Positions 1-9,926 are shown, counted from the first letter of the stretch. The stretch: 64,000 bases of DNA from an uncultured Bacilli bacterium (GCA_910585045.1 CAJUCD010000001.1:1-64000), one strand, 5' to 3'. Notes: generated by a model not told the origin, from the sequence alone. Made by a program: numbers and translations.

Positions 1-10
1 TTACTCATAT

Positions 11-44
11 AAAAACCTCGTTTCTATGTCCAAGAAACGGGGTT
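11..44 (-). terminator. Rho-independent terminator
   Basis: On the minus strand a 9-bp stem (16-24 with 34-42, one mismatch) around a 9-nt loop is followed by a run of T. It lies downstream of the M6 protease gene and probably ends that operon. Confidence 0.6.
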
Positions 45-82
45 CATGTCATTTTAGAAAGTGCTTGTAGTAAAATATAAAT

Positions 83-136
83 AATAATCAATTAAAAAAC
101 ATATTCTAAAATATTTCTAAAGTTTAATTGATTATT
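83..136. repeat. 14-bp perfect inverted repeat
   Basis: Positions 83-96 and 123-136 are exact reverse complements (arm AATAATCAATTAAA) around a 26-nt loop. It sits between the protease stop codon and the terminator at 11-44. It may protect the mRNA 3' end or be an accessory terminator. The arms contain no G and only one C, so a folding role is uncertain. Confidence 0.4.
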
Positions 137-184
137 TATTAACATATTTTCACCTGTTTCTTTTTTTATTATATCATATCTTAA

Positions 185-3064
185 TTATTTTTGCAAAATA
201 GTTGTTTTTCCCATTATATGGTTTTTGATTTGAACATAATCGGTGGCATATATATTGCCATCATTGTTTATGTCTGCTGCTAGGAGATATGCTCCAGATA
301 GATTAGTTTTGCCCATTATGTGATTTTTTACTTTAACATAATCAGTGGCATATATTTCCCCATCACCATTAACATCACCTTTTATAACAACTGTATAATT
401 ATATTCAGTATTATTAAAATATAAAGTAAACTTCATTCCTGTTGCTATTAATCCAGAATTAATTTCTATATTGGAAGAATTTTTAAAACTTTTTAATATT
501 ATATTATTGCTCGCAATTTGTTCTTTAATCTTTTTTACGTCTGTCCCTAAAGCAAACCCTATAACATAACCATTTGTTTTCTTTAAACCTAATTTTTGTA
601 AAACTTCACTTTCAGTAATTAAATCTGTACCCCTATTAACTGTAACATTTGTTTCCAAACGCATTTTGCCAGTTCCTATTATAATATCAATATAGACTTT
701 AGCTGTACCAGGATTTATAGCAACTATTTCTGAATTCTCAGTTTTGATAATATTAAGATTTGATACTGATAAAAGATAATTTAAACTAGTGTTAGGATTA
801 CTAATTATTGGAGCTTTTACTTTAAAATTTAAGTCCATGCTAATATTTTTCGTATTTGTTATACTGATAATGCCTTTTGATAATGAAGCTTGATTAAGTA
901 AAGCTAAATCATGAAAATCTTTAGCATATCCGCCTGCTCCTAAAAGATTGCTATTATCATGATTATTAAAATAAACATTTACTGGTACTTGGTAAGTATT
1001 GTTTATAAGTTGAATACCTATAAAGCCTCCAACATTAGTTTGACCTTCTACTTTACCTTCAGCAAAACTATTTTTAATGCTAGCATTTTGATTAATTCCT
1101 ATAAAACCTCCAACATTTTTAGATGCTTTTACATTTAAGGAAGAAGAACAATTGTCAATAACTGTGGTATTATTAACATTACCTATAAAGCCTCCTGTTG
1201 AACTTAAGCTATTTAAAGATGTTCCTTCATTAGTAACTGTACCACTTTTTAATCTAATATTAGTTAAAGTTATATTTTCAGCAACATTAGCTAAGCCTCC
1301 TAAATAGTCTTTTTTATTACCAATTACTGTAATATTTTCAATATTTAAGTTTTCTATTTTAGTATGACTATTAAAAGTTCCTATAAAATTAAATATACCC
1401 GTTCCATTGCTTTTTATATTAGATAAAGTCTTGTTGTTACCATCTAAATTACCTTCAAAATTGAGAGAAGGATAGGTACTTATATTGCTAAAATCTATAT
1501 TAGTAGCTAGTTTATAATATTTGTTAGTAGTATCTATACTCATTAAGTAAAGGAATGTATTAGCATCCTTTATTAAATAAGGACTTTCTTTAGTTCCATT
1601 ACCATCAAACTCCGTAAACTTAACATTAAAAGTTACGCTGTTTGTGGTTTCACTAGTAACATTAATTGTAATACCAGAATTAGAACCATCTGAGAAAAAT
1701 ATAGTTTGATTGTCAAATGTAGAATTATTTAAATCAATATCTTTACCAAAGGTTTTTCTTTTCATGTTTAAAGGAGCAGCAGATAAGTCTCCTAATCCTT
1801 GTCCTAACCCTGTTTCTCCTGGACGAAAAACATATATATGATCATTTCTACCATTATTGCTTCCATCCCCATTACCATTATATTTATTTTGTTCATTAAC
1901 TCTATAAATTATAATACCACTAGAATCAGCACAATAGCTATCATATGTATTTAGTTTTTCATAGTATTCTACTATAAAGTATTCTTTAGTTATTCCTGGT
2001 ATTTCAATTTTAATAGCTCTTTTTTCATTTGGGTCAATAAAATTAGGCTTAGATATAGTAATATTTTCAGTTGATTTATTTACTACAGGGATAGAATTAT
2101 GCCATTTCATAGCTGAACTGAATTCACTTGTAAAATATGTTAAAAATCCTTGAGGATTAGAGCCAATAACACTACCCATTACGTCATAAAAACCTACAGG
2201 TTTAGAATTAGAGTTTCCATAACGGTATAAATCACGATAACCTAAAACATGGCCGAATTCATGAATAATTGTTCCATAATTTCCTTTATGAAGAGAATAT
2301 AAACCTGCTACTTCTGTGTAGTCATCAGCATACAATAAAGTATAAGCATTAACACCTTTTCCTAAAATGGTTTCAGTTATACCTGTGTTTGATGATTCAT
2401 GAGCCCATAATATGTCGCCCCAATTTATAGTTGTTGGTAAATTTTTTTGACCCTCAACTATAAAAGATATTGCATCTATTTTATTATCTCCATCAGTATC
2501 TAAATTAGCAGCAGTTACTCCATATGCTGATACTTGATCTTTTATGTAAGCAACTGCATTATTAATTAGTTCTTTTTCTCTAAGAGCACCTTCAGCTTTG
2601 TCTTTATAGCCTATAGGATTTTTAGTATTATATGCTAAATAATATCCTATAGGATGAGCATCTTGATATGATACTACTTTACCATTAACTTTTGGAAAAA
2701 TCTCTGTTGTAATTGACATTTTTCCATAACTTTCTCTTTCAAAATATTTTTTAAATGATGGTACTTGAATAATTCCTTTTACACTATCCATATCGAATAA
2801 AGTATCACTGTTATATATTATATTAGCATTTTTGACGCTTTCTTCATCATCTAAATGATGAATTACATTTTTATCACTATCACTAAATTCTATAAATACA
2901 ACAATGTTTTTAATATTTCGTACTGCTGCTTTTGTAGTACTAGAAGCTAAAATTTTAGTAGTAGAAGTATTTTCAATTGTACTTATTTTACTAAGTGTTA
3001 CATTAGATGAACTTATAGATAATAACAAAAAAATGGCTACTAATATTTTAGATAGTCTTTTCAT
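185..3064 (-). CDS. Secreted M6-family metalloprotease with C-terminal dockerin
   Basis: The predicted product (959 aa) has a signal peptide (about residues 1-28). It has an M6/immune-inhibitor-A-like zinc protease core with HEFGH at residues 268-272 and a downstream YDVMG turn, then GLUG-like glycine repeats (GGFIG repeated, roughly 590-720). The C-terminus is a two-repeat dockerin with calcium-loop motifs DVNGDGEIYATDY and DINNDGNIYATDY. An upstream in-frame GTG at 3073 is possible, but the AAGGG ribosome site is spaced correctly only for the ATG at 3064. The start overlaps the anchor gene by 17 bp, which suggests translational coupling. Inferred role: an extracellular protease docked to a cohesin-type surface receptor. 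The M6 and dockerin calls are strong; the docking partner is inferred. Confidence 0.88.
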   Translation of the reverse strand: MKRLSKILVAIFLLLSISSSNVTLSKISTIENTSTTKILASSTTKAAVRNIKNIVVFIEFSDSDKNVIHHLDDEESVKNANIIYNSDTLFDMDSVKGIIQVPSFKKYFERESYGKMSITTEIFPKVNGKVVSYQDAHPIGYYLAYNTKNPIGYKDKAEGALREKELINNAVAYIKDQVSAYGVTAANLDTDGDNKIDAISFIVEGQKNLPTTINWGDILWAHESSNTGITETILGKGVNAYTLLYADDYTEVAGLYSLHKGNYGTIIHEFGHVLGYRDLYRYGNSNSKPVGFYDVMGSVIGSNPQGFLTYFTSEFSSAMKWHNSIPVVNKSTENITISKPNFIDPNEKRAIKIEIPGITKEYFIVEYYEKLNTYDSYCADSSGIIIYRVNEQNKYNGNGDGSNNGRNDHIYVFRPGETGLGQGLGDLSAAPLNMKRKTFGKDIDLNNSTFDNQTIFFSDGSNSGITINVTSETTNSVTFNVKFTEFDGNGTKESPYLIKDANTFLYLMSIDTTNKYYKLATNIDFSNISTYPSLNFEGNLDGNNKTLSNIKSNGTGIFNFIGTFNSHTKIENLNIENITVIGNKKDYLGGLANVAENITLTNIRLKSGTVTNEGTSLNSLSSTGGFIGNVNNTTVIDNCSSSLNVKASKNVGGFIGINQNASIKNSFAEGKVEGQTNVGGFIGIQLINNTYQVPVNVYFNNHDNSNLLGAGGYAKDFHDLALLNQASLSKGIISITNTKNISMDLNFKVKAPIISNPNTSLNYLLSVSNLNIIKTENSEIVAINPGTAKVYIDIIIGTGKMRLETNVTVNRGTDLITESEVLQKLGLKKTNGYVIGFALGTDVKKIKEQIASNNIILKSFKNSSNIEINSGLIATGMKFTLYFNNTEYNYTVVIKGDVNGDGEIYATDYVKVKNHIMGKTNLSGAYLLAADINNDGNIYATDYVQIKNHIMGKTTILQK

Positions 3065-4280
3065 TAGAAACACCCTTCTTTATTTTATAAATTAAAAATA
3101 CTATAATACCCGTAGTTAAAACTATTATACTACTTAAAACATATATAATTATATTTTGATTTTCACTTTTTGCCTCTGGACATGCTTTAAATTCATTATA
3201 TAGTTGAATTGTATTTTCAGTTTTTTCATATAAATATTTTTTGATTGTTCCATCCTCTTTTAAAACATTTAAAAGACAGTAATTATCACTATTAAGTTTA
3301 GAACAAGTAATTTCTGTTTCGTTAATATTTATTGTATCGTTCTTATTATTATCTCTTTCACTTATTAAATAATCTTTGTTATTTATTTTTATTTGGTTTA
3401 TTTTATCTTCAATTTTATGATTATCTTTGTTAAATAAATAAAAGCTCTTTTCTCCTTTTTCATTAATACCATATATTAAACTTATATCTTCTTTGGTAAA
3501 AATAGTAATTAAATTATTATCTATATTAAGTTCATTATTTGTAAAACCTTCTAAAGTTGGAATACTACTAACATTTCTTATAATTCCTATTTTATCATCT
3601 TTATAATTTAAGTATACAAGTGGTGTTTCATCAACATAGGCTTTAATAGTATAAGTTTTTTTGGAACCATTTTCAGCTGTAACAATTATATCGATAGTAT
3701 TATTTCCAACTGATAATTTTGTTTCACCTAGGCCTGTGATTTTCGCTTTAGAATCTGATGCTTTGCCTTCTATTATTATTTTTTCTGTACTAGCTGGTAA
3801 ATTTAATGTATACTCAGTTTTATTTTTATCAAATTTAGGAGATAGCTCGCCTATGTTAATACTTAAAGAAGATAAATTATTATCACTAGATTTCTTATCG
3901 GCACTTCCTGATGTATTTGGTTTTGATGGTGATGTAATATTTACTGAAACACTGCGAGATCCTGGATTATAAATATTAGCATCAGAATCAGAAAATCCTG
4001 TAGCTGGAGTAGCTGTTATTGTTACTTTACCACTTCCACCTGCTGTTACTTTAATGCTAACATAGTTTTGCTCTACCCAAACACTAGATTGAGATAAAGT
4101 TCCATTAGATACTGATAAATTTACTCTACCAATACAATCGCCACCAACGCTTATAGTAAAAGAACCATTTGGAGCTACAGAACTAGTTTTAGAGCTCATA
4201 TTAAAGGATGCAGCATTAACTGTATTAGTCCAAAGTACTATTGTTAGTAAACTAAAAATTATTAACTTTATTTTTTTCAT
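3048..4280 (-). CDS. Membrane-anchored surface protein, Ig/cohesin-like plus cadherin-like domain
   Basis: 410 aa. A signal peptide ends near VNAA. An all-beta N-terminal domain (about 25-115) has the strand pattern of cohesin/CBM-like folds. A cadherin-like beta-sandwich (PF12733 type, about 130-220, with FDKNKTEYTLNLP and KKTYTI) follows. After a second extracellular region comes a C-terminal transmembrane helix (about 375-400) with a basic tail. The layout matches the 20875-22440 protein, which is also paired with a dockerin gene. It probably holds the adjacent dockerin protease on the cell surface. The cadherin-like call is solid; cohesin activity of the first domain is inference from topology and context. 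Confidence 0.75.
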   Translation of the reverse strand: MKKIKLIIFSLLTIVLWTNTVNAASFNMSSKTSSVAPNGSFTISVGGDCIGRVNLSVSNGTLSQSSVWVEQNYVSIKVTAGGSGKVTITATPATGFSDSDANIYNPGSRSVSVNITSPSKPNTSGSADKKSSDNNLSSLSINIGELSPKFDKNKTEYTLNLPASTEKIIIEGKASDSKAKITGLGETKLSVGNNTIDIIVTAENGSKKTYTIKAYVDETPLVYLNYKDDKIGIIRNVSSIPTLEGFTNNELNIDNNLITIFTKEDISLIYGINEKGEKSFYLFNKDNHKIEDKINQIKINNKDYLISERDNNKNDTININETEITCSKLNSDNYCLLNVLKEDGTIKKYLYEKTENTIQLYNEFKACPEAKSENQNIIIYVLSSIIVLTTGIIVFLIYKIKKGVSNEKTI

Positions 4281-4354
4281 ATAAACTTTACTCCTTTTTT
4301 CTTATATTTAATTATATATATGAGATAGAAAAATTAGAATTTTGACTAAAATAG

Positions 4355-4597
4355 TTATTTAATATGGGCAGTAATTATTGTGTAACTATAAGAGTTAATT
4401 GTAATGATAATGTTTTCAATTTCACAATACCAGTTCTTACCTTTTTTATAAATGTAACAACTGTTATCCATTATTTTTTCTTTCAAATATTCTACAACAT
4501 CAATGTTATTTAATCTTAAATTTTTTTGGATTCTTATAATTCCCATATCAGTGGTGTGAATTTTATCAATATTATTTAATAGTTCTTCTTTTGTCAT
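4355..4597 (-). CDS. DUF3781 family protein
   Basis: 80 aa, cytosolic. The sequence HTTDMGIIRIQKNL, then KKGKNWYCEIE and a SYTIITAH tail match the pattern of the small DUF3781 family of Firmicutes. Function is unknown. A TATAAT-like -10 lies just upstream (complement of 4617-4622). It appears to be a stand-alone gene between the surface-protein pair and the hydrolase/regulator pair. Confidence 0.75.
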   Translation of the reverse strand: MTKEELLNNIDKIHTTDMGIIRIQKNLRLNNIDVVEYLKEKIMDNSCYIYKKGKNWYCEIENIIITINSYSYTIITAHIK

Positions 4598-4655
4598 TTT
4601 TCGCCTCTTTTGTTATATTATAACAGAAAAAAAACAAAGGCGCTATAAATTCATT

Positions 4656-5287
4656 TTAGTTTCGTTGTAATTGCTTCCAAAATTCAGATACTTTTAAATA
4701 TAGTTCGTTGGGATTATCAATATTTACTTCATGGCCTGAAGCGTTAATTAAGTTCACTTGGATATTTTTAATTTTTTTTTTAGTTGTTTTAAACTCTTAA
4801 TATTAGCTTTATCTTTAGTTCCACACATCAATAAAGTGGGACAATTTATATTTTCTAAATTTTTTACTAAATTAATATTTTGCAGAGAATTAAATAGTCT
4901 ACAAAAGTCTTGTTTGCTAATACCAATGTTTTTAAATGTAGATTCAGGCATAAATTTAAAAATAATATTCTGAATAGTAAATAACACTTTAGATATTTTA
5001 TAAGGTGTACCAATTAAAACTAAAGAGTTTACTTTTTCAGGATGCCTTTTAGCATATTCTAAAGCTATTATACCACCCAATGAGAGTCCGCATAAATTTA
5101 ACTTATCTTGATAATTATTTAAAATATTCTCAAAATTATTGTATAAATTAGAATAAGTTACACTTTTATTATTTAAACAATAAAGATTAGGTATTTCTAC
5201 TAGAATACCATCATTGTTCAAATGTTTTTGTACATCATTCCATGATTGATTATTTTGACCTAATCCATGAATTAATATATTAATCAT
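4656..5287 (-). pseudogene. Alpha/beta hydrolase, frameshifted at an A10 tract
   Basis: The N-terminal part (4754-5287, 177 aa) has the oxyanion motif HGLGQ and the nucleophile elbow GLSLGG of alpha/beta hydrolases, but stops before the catalytic His. Just before that stop lies a run of ten A on the coding strand (4772-4781). Adding one base restores a frame that reads on through SGHEVNIDNP, with the expected His, to a TAA at 4656-4658, giving about 210 aa. So the gene is split by a one-base homopolymer change. It could be a sequencing error, a recent mutation or a slippage-controlled switch. It overlaps the regulator upstream by 8 bp, so the two are coupled. Confidence 0.7.
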
Positions 5288-6068
5288 TTTTTTGATGTCC
5301 TTTTATAAAGAATATAAAAGCGATAATAATTAAAATAATGCCACTTATAACATTAGGTAAGTTACTTCCTTCATTTGGAATATTTAAAATATTGTTACAA
5401 AAGGGATTACTAATTATAGTACTTAAACCAAGAAGAATTAAACTTATAGATATTTTATAATATTTATTAATTTTTACAAAAGATATTATTAAGATATCAA
5501 CCCATAATATACTAAAACAAAAACTGGCAATAATTAAACTGTCTATTAACCAATCACCTTTATTAACATAATTAATAGTTAATAATAATAAATTAGTTAG
5601 CATAGTGAAAACTAAAGATACTTTAATTAATTTGCATTTGCTCTTTTTGAATAAAAATGGTAAAGTCGTAATTGTAAAAGAAATAGCTATACTTACTAAA
5701 ACAATTAAAAACCAGGAAATAGTTTTATTAATTATTAAATTACATATAAAACATACTATTATCCCTATTAAATAACTAATATTTAAAGAATTTATTAACC
5801 ATTTTTTTATAGTGCGATATTTCTTTATTTCTCTTTTTTCTTCATTTAAAGCTTCATCATCACAGGCCATAAAAAACTCATGTTCACTAATTTTTAAAAT
5901 ACTACATAATTTAGAAATAACAGTTATATCTGGATAACTAATTCCTCTTTCCCATTTAGATATTGTTGTTGGAATAACATATAGCATATTTGCTAATTCC
6001 TCTTGTGTTAATTTTGCTTCTTTTCTTTTTTCCACAATATATTTGCCAAAGCTCTTTTTGTCTTGCAT
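5280..6068 (-). CDS. XRE-family regulator with C-terminal membrane domain
   Basis: 262 aa. The N-terminal helix-turn-helix (about 5-65) contains LTQEELANML and a recognition helix with TTISKWERG. About six hydrophobic helices follow (from about 95 on). Such XRE-membrane fusions are usually local regulators, sometimes sensing the envelope. The strong AAGGAG site decides the start. The stop codon overlaps the start of the hydrolase, so the two form an operon. Target genes cannot be read from the sequence. Confidence 0.8.
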   Translation of the reverse strand: MQDKKSFGKYIVEKRKEAKLTQEELANMLYVIPTTISKWERGISYPDITVISKLCSILKISEHEFFMACDDEALNEEKREIKKYRTIKKWLINSLNISYLIGIIVCFICNLIINKTISWFLIVLVSIAISFTITTLPFLFKKSKCKLIKVSLVFTMLTNLLLLTINYVNKGDWLIDSLIIASFCFSILWVDILIISFVKINKYYKISISLILLGLSTIISNPFCNNILNIPNEGSNLPNVISGIILIIIAFIFFIKGHQKND

Positions 6069-6151
6069 ATAAATCTCTCCTTTAAAACCATTTTATAAAT
6101 ATTGTTAATTTTAAGCAATGGCTTGTTAGGCTAGTATATTTTTAGAAAAAT

Positions 6152-6550
6152 TTATTTGCAAGTAAATCCTTGAAGTTCTAAAACTTGTTTTAATTCACCA
6201 TATTTAGTGTCTTTAGTGACACCTAAGCTTGCAAAATAACTACCATCCATACCTGAGTTTAATCTTATTCCTTCTTCTGTACTAGTAACCTTAGACTTTC
6301 CTTGCATTTCAATCATTTGAATTAAATTTTCTTTATCTACTAATGATACCCCTGTTAAATTAATATCTACAGTTATATCTATATCTTTTATTTTATCTTT
6401 TTGAAGACTAATTTCAAGTGTAGATTTAGATGGGTATTCATACATAGTTCCAATGGTGTTACAAGTTAAATAAGAAACTCCTTTAGTATCTATAACGGCT
6501 GATATGGCAATTATTAGAATAATTACCATTATAACATGTCTTATTTTCAT
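6152..6550 (-). CDS. Small extracytoplasmic protein of unknown function
   Basis: 132 aa. One N-terminal hydrophobic segment (about 5-22) acts as signal or anchor. The exported part has two Cys (in LTCNTIG and at the extreme C-terminus, GFTCK) that could form a disulfide. It resembles small YehR/DUF1307-type exported proteins in layout, but I do not firmly recognise the family. It is 10 bp downstream of the membrane thioredoxin and in the same operon as CcdA, so it is a plausible redox substrate or partner. Confidence 0.55.
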   Translation of the reverse strand: MKIRHVIMVIILIIAISAVIDTKGVSYLTCNTIGTMYEYPSKSTLEISLQKDKIKDIDITVDINLTGVSLVDKENLIQMIEMQGKSKVTSTEEGIRLNSGMDGSYFASLGVTKDTKYGELKQVLELQGFTCK

Positions 6551-6560
6551 TTAATGCCTC

Positions 6561-6998
6561 CTATTTAATTTCTTTTAAAATTTCTTCTTCACTAGTTGCT
6601 CCCACAAAAGTTTTGATTATTTCACCATTTTTCAATATAAAAATCGTAGGAGTAGCTTCTATATTATATTTGCTAGCAGTTTCTTTAGCTTCTGTTTCAT
6701 TAGTATTTAATATGGCAACTTTAATATCATTGTTGTTTTTAGCAAGACTTATTAAGGTTGGAATCATAGTTAAACATGGAGGGCACATATTTGATGAAAA
6801 CTCTAAAACTACAGGTTTATCTGACTCTAATACTTCCTCTTGAAAATTAGTATCGGTTACTTTTATAATTCCTACTTCTTGTAATTCAGAATCTGTGGTT
6901 TCAGCGCTGTCTTTAAAATAGTAAAAAAATGTTATAGCACATAAAGCTAAGATGAAAATAGTGAATTCTACTATTATTTTAATTTTTTTCTTGTCCAT
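6561..6998 (-). CDS. Membrane-anchored thioredoxin-like protein
   Basis: 145 aa. An N-terminal transmembrane anchor (about 7-25) is followed by a thioredoxin fold with active site CPPC (in SSNMCPPCLTM), the cis-Pro motif EATPTIFI and a terminal FVGATSEEE helix. It should act outside the membrane in thiol-disulfide exchange and receive electrons from the CcdA-like protein encoded 12 bp upstream in the operon. Direction (reductase or oxidase) is inferred as reductase from that partner. Confidence 0.88.
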   Translation of the reverse strand: MDKKKIKIIVEFTIFILALCAITFFYYFKDSAETTDSELQEVGIIKVTDTNFQEEVLESDKPVVLEFSSNMCPPCLTMIPTLISLAKNNNDIKVAILNTNETEAKETASKYNIEATPTIFILKNGEIIKTFVGATSEEEILKEIK

Positions 6999-7010
6999 AA
7001 TTCTATTCTC

Positions 7011-7664
7011 CTATCTAATTATTCCTAAAATACCATTGTATATATTCCATAAACCACTAAGTATTAAAATACTGCCTGCGATTTTGTTTATGATATTATA
7101 GTGTTTTTTTATAAAATCAAAGGTCTTTTTTATTTTTTCAATAAATATAGTTGTCATAATAAAAGGAATAGCTAAACCTAAAGAATATAAAAATAGTAAT
7201 AAAGCTCCTTTTATGATAATGCCTGTTGTACTAGCTAATATGAGGGCTGATGATAAAAATGCTCCTACACAAGGTGTCCATGATAAAGAAAATATAATAC
7301 CAAAAAATATTGAACTAAATAAATTTAATTCTTTTTTATCTTGTTTAATACCACCAGACTTATTTAAAAACTTGATGATAATTAAACCCATATAGTTTAG
7401 ACCAATTATAATTAAAAATAAGCCTAAAATAATATTAATATAGCTTGAATATTCATGAACTAATTTGCCTAAAGAACTAGCAAATATTCCCAATAATATA
7501 AAGATTAGACTAAACCCTGAGGTAAAACCTATAGCATTAATAATTGATTTCTTAACATTTTTACTTTCTATTCCAAAATAAGATATGTATATAGGAATGA
7601 CTGGTAATATGCAAGGTGATATAAAAGAGGCTAAACCCTCAATAAATGTTATAATATATTCCAT
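7011..7664 (-). CDS. ccdA: CcdA/DsbD-family thiol electron transporter
   Basis: 217 aa with about six membrane helices. The two conserved Cys-Pro motifs are present: SPCILPVIP in helix 1 and SWTPCVGAF in helix 4. The family passes reducing power from cytosolic thioredoxin across the membrane. The next genes encode an anchored CPPC thioredoxin and a Cys-containing exported protein, giving a three-gene extracytoplasmic redox operon. The start has an AAGGAG site. Confidence 0.87.
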   Translation of the reverse strand: MEYIITFIEGLASFISPCILPVIPIYISYFGIESKNVKKSIINAIGFTSGFSLIFILLGIFASSLGKLVHEYSSYINIILGLFLIIIGLNYMGLIIIKFLNKSGGIKQDKKELNLFSSIFFGIIFSLSWTPCVGAFLSSALILASTTGIIIKGALLLFLYSLGLAIPFIMTTIFIEKIKKTFDFIKKHYNIINKIAGSILILSGLWNIYNGILGIIR

Positions 7665-7790
7665 CTAACTACTCCTTATTAATTAATATCTAAATTTATA
7701 TATTTTTATTATAACACTAAAAAAAGGAAACTGCTATAATATTCAACTCTTATTAGAAGAATAAATTATTATTTCCTATTTTTAATTAAA

Positions 7791-8123
7791 TTATTTTTGA
7801 GTACAATGACACTCAGGATTTTCACATGTACAATTAATATTATAGCCACTAGCACATTCATCAGTACAAGTACATTTCCATCTTTTTAAAGTTGGAAAAA
7901 TTGTACTACAATGCTCTTTCATTTCTTCATAAGTCACTCCAGTTTGGGAACTATACTTTGAACAAATATCTATATATTCTTCCATTGTAACTTTGTTAAC
8001 AAACTCTCCTGATTCATAGCAATATTTGCAATAATCCATATTAATGCTTCCATCTTTATTAGTGCCTAATTGTTCATTTGAGGTTATAGGTATACTACAA
8101 CTTTGACATATTTTATTTTCCAT
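7791..8123 (-). CDS. Putative zinc-ribbon protein
   Basis: 110 aa, rich in Cys. The N-terminus CQSCSIPI, followed by CKYCYE, matches the putative zinc ribbon PF12674 type, often described with AraC-like and transferase proteins. The helical MTMEEYIDIC-like middle fits that family. The C-terminus is a second Cys-rich cluster (CTCTDECASGY, CTCENPECHC) that probably binds another metal. Function is unknown. It is followed on the same strand, upstream, by a DUF218 gene 24 bp away. Confidence 0.7.
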   Translation of the reverse strand: MENKICQSCSIPITSNEQLGTNKDGSINMDYCKYCYESGEFVNKVTMEEYIDICSKYSSQTGVTYEEMKEHCSTIFPTLKRWKCTCTDECASGYNINCTCENPECHCTQK

Positions 8124-8147
8124 TTTAATTCTCCAATTATTATATTT

Positions 8148-8867
8148 TTACTTTTTATTTATATTAGCTTCTTCTTGCCATTTAGCTAATATCTTATTTA
8201 TTTTATCATCTGTTATTAAATATTTTGTATAGCCAGCATTACATAATTCTCTATAGCTTTTTAATACTTCTGTAGGAATATCACTTTTCTTTTGAATTCC
8301 ATATTTAGGTGCTAATAAACATATATTGATTTCTGACACAAGTTCATTAATGACGTCTTCTAGACTCATTAAACTATTTTTTGTTACATATTCTAAAAAT
8401 TCTGAAAAACTGATATTATTTGGTGCAATAGAAAAAGTATTATTTGCCAAACTTATTTCAGCAATATTTAATGCTCTTCTTTCTTGGTATGGTTTACCAA
8501 CAATTAAGAAGCTTTTAGGAGACAATCCTATTCCTGCTAATACTTTAAGACTGTAATTAAAATTTTCATAGGTATTAGTAGCTTCTGTCTCTATTAAAAT
8601 CTTTTCTTCTGGAACACCTGCTTCCATAGCAATTCTTTTAAATATCTCAGCTTCTGTTTTATTAATAATTCCTTCTGTACCTTTACCACAATTGCCTGTA
8701 AAAATAATATATTCTCCATATCCTTTATGGTATAGTTCGGCACATTGTTTAGGAACAGTGTCAAGAATACTTCCTAGACCCATGATACATTCTGATTTTA
8801 TAGGTTCATTTTTTAAGCAAAGATAATTCCATAAGTTTTCAATATTACTTTTAGTTTTTTCATCCAT
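8148..8867 (-). CDS. YdcF-like DUF218 family protein
   Basis: 239 aa, no signal peptide. The DUF218 core is visible: GLGSILD near the start, FTGNCGKG, the acidic EAEIFKRIAMEAGVP segment, ETEATNTYEN and SFLIVGKPYQERRA. The family includes YdcF and SanA, linked to envelope or nucleotide-like substrates, but no reaction is settled. This is a soluble, cytosolic version with a C-terminal helical extension. It probably shares a transcript with the zinc-ribbon gene. Confidence 0.8.
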   Translation of the reverse strand: MDEKTKSNIENLWNYLCLKNEPIKSECIMGLGSILDTVPKQCAELYHKGYGEYIIFTGNCGKGTEGIINKTEAEIFKRIAMEAGVPEEKILIETEATNTYENFNYSLKVLAGIGLSPKSFLIVGKPYQERRALNIAEISLANNTFSIAPNNISFSEFLEYVTKNSLMSLEDVINELVSEINICLLAPKYGIQKKSDIPTEVLKSYRELCNAGYTKYLITDDKINKILAKWQEEANINKK

Positions 8868-8895
8868 AATTTATACCTCTAATATATTATAGCAT

Positions 8896-8930
8896 AAAAA
8901 AAGTAAACCTGTTTAAAAATTAGGTTTACT
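8896..8930 (-). terminator. Rho-independent terminator
   Basis: A 9-bp perfect stem (8902-8910 with 8922-8930) is followed on the minus strand by seven T. It ends the XRE regulator transcript just after its stop codon. Confidence 0.8.
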
Positions 8931-8947
8931 AATATATTTATACATAA

Positions 8948-9844
8948 TTATTTTACTTTATTTTCTATTTCAATTAAACGACCATATTCGAAAACATAAG
9001 ATAAACTAAATAAAAATAATATTTCTACAATATCAAATAATTCAAAATCTATATTTGTTTCGGCAGTTAGAAGATTATTAAAAATCATTCCTCCTATAGT
9101 TGGTAATATTATTGCGACAATCATAAGCCAAGCCATCTTTTTTATGTGATTAACATTTTCTAAAGTAAATGGAGTTTCACCTAAATATAGGTTTTTAAAT
9201 AGATTATTTAAATGTTTTAGGATTAGAGATATTAAATATACAGTTATAAGTAAGGTTAAAAATGCTACTTCTATATATCCAATTATTAGAGTTTTAGAAT
9301 TGTTGTTTAATACATTTATAATATGATTATTTATTAATTCTTTAGATTCATCAAATAGAGTAATACCATTTATTTTTAAAACTATTTTATCTTGTTCTTC
9401 TACTAGACTAATATTGTCATTACCTTTAATAGAAATTTCATTATCTTTAATATCTATTTTATTAATTAAATAAGGGAAAAATAGCATACTTATAATTATT
9501 ACTGGCAAACAAACAAGGCAAATAATTCTAACTATTTTAGCAACAAGAGAAATAAATTTGCTTATTCCTTTCATTTTGCTTTGCTGTTCCTTTTTTAAAG
9601 TTGTTACTTGAAGACGAACATCTTCATTTAAAGATTCCATATCGGTAATGTAATCATTAACTAAATCATTAATCTTGCAATGAAATATTTTGCATAATTC
9701 TAATAAGTTGTTCATTTCTGGATAAGCATCGCCTGTTTCCCATTTGGATACACTTTGGCGTGAAACATTTAATTTCTCAGCAAGTTCCTCTTGTGATAGT
9801 TTTTTTAATTTTCTTATTTTTTTTAAATTATCTCCGAATTTCAT
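8948..9844 (-). CDS. XRE-family regulator with DUF2975-like membrane domain
   Basis: 298 aa. The HTH (about 2-60) has LSQEELAEKLNVSRQSVSKWE. A linker follows, then four membrane helices with an extracellular loop between helices 1 and 2; the segment ending GETPFTLENVNHIKKMAW is typical of DUF2975-like domains. A start at 9862 is open, but the AAGGAG site fits the ATG at 9844. Probably a membrane-associated autoregulator; its stimulus is unknown. It has its own terminator, so it is monocistronic. Confidence 0.8.
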   Translation of the reverse strand: MKFGDNLKKIRKLKKLSQEELAEKLNVSRQSVSKWETGDAYPEMNNLLELCKIFHCKINDLVNDYITDMESLNEDVRLQVTTLKKEQQSKMKGISKFISLVAKIVRIICLVCLPVIIISMLFFPYLINKIDIKDNEISIKGNDNISLVEEQDKIVLKINGITLFDESKELINNHIINVLNNNSKTLIIGYIEVAFLTLLITVYLISLILKHLNNLFKNLYLGETPFTLENVNHIKKMAWLMIVAIILPTIGGMIFNNLLTAETNIDFELFDIVEILFLFSLSYVFEYGRLIEIENKVK

Positions 9845-9926
9845 TAGAATTCTCCTTTTCATATATTTATTATATTAAATTCTAATTTAAAAACTAGCAA
9901 CTTTCAGTTGCATTTTATTTTTTTAT

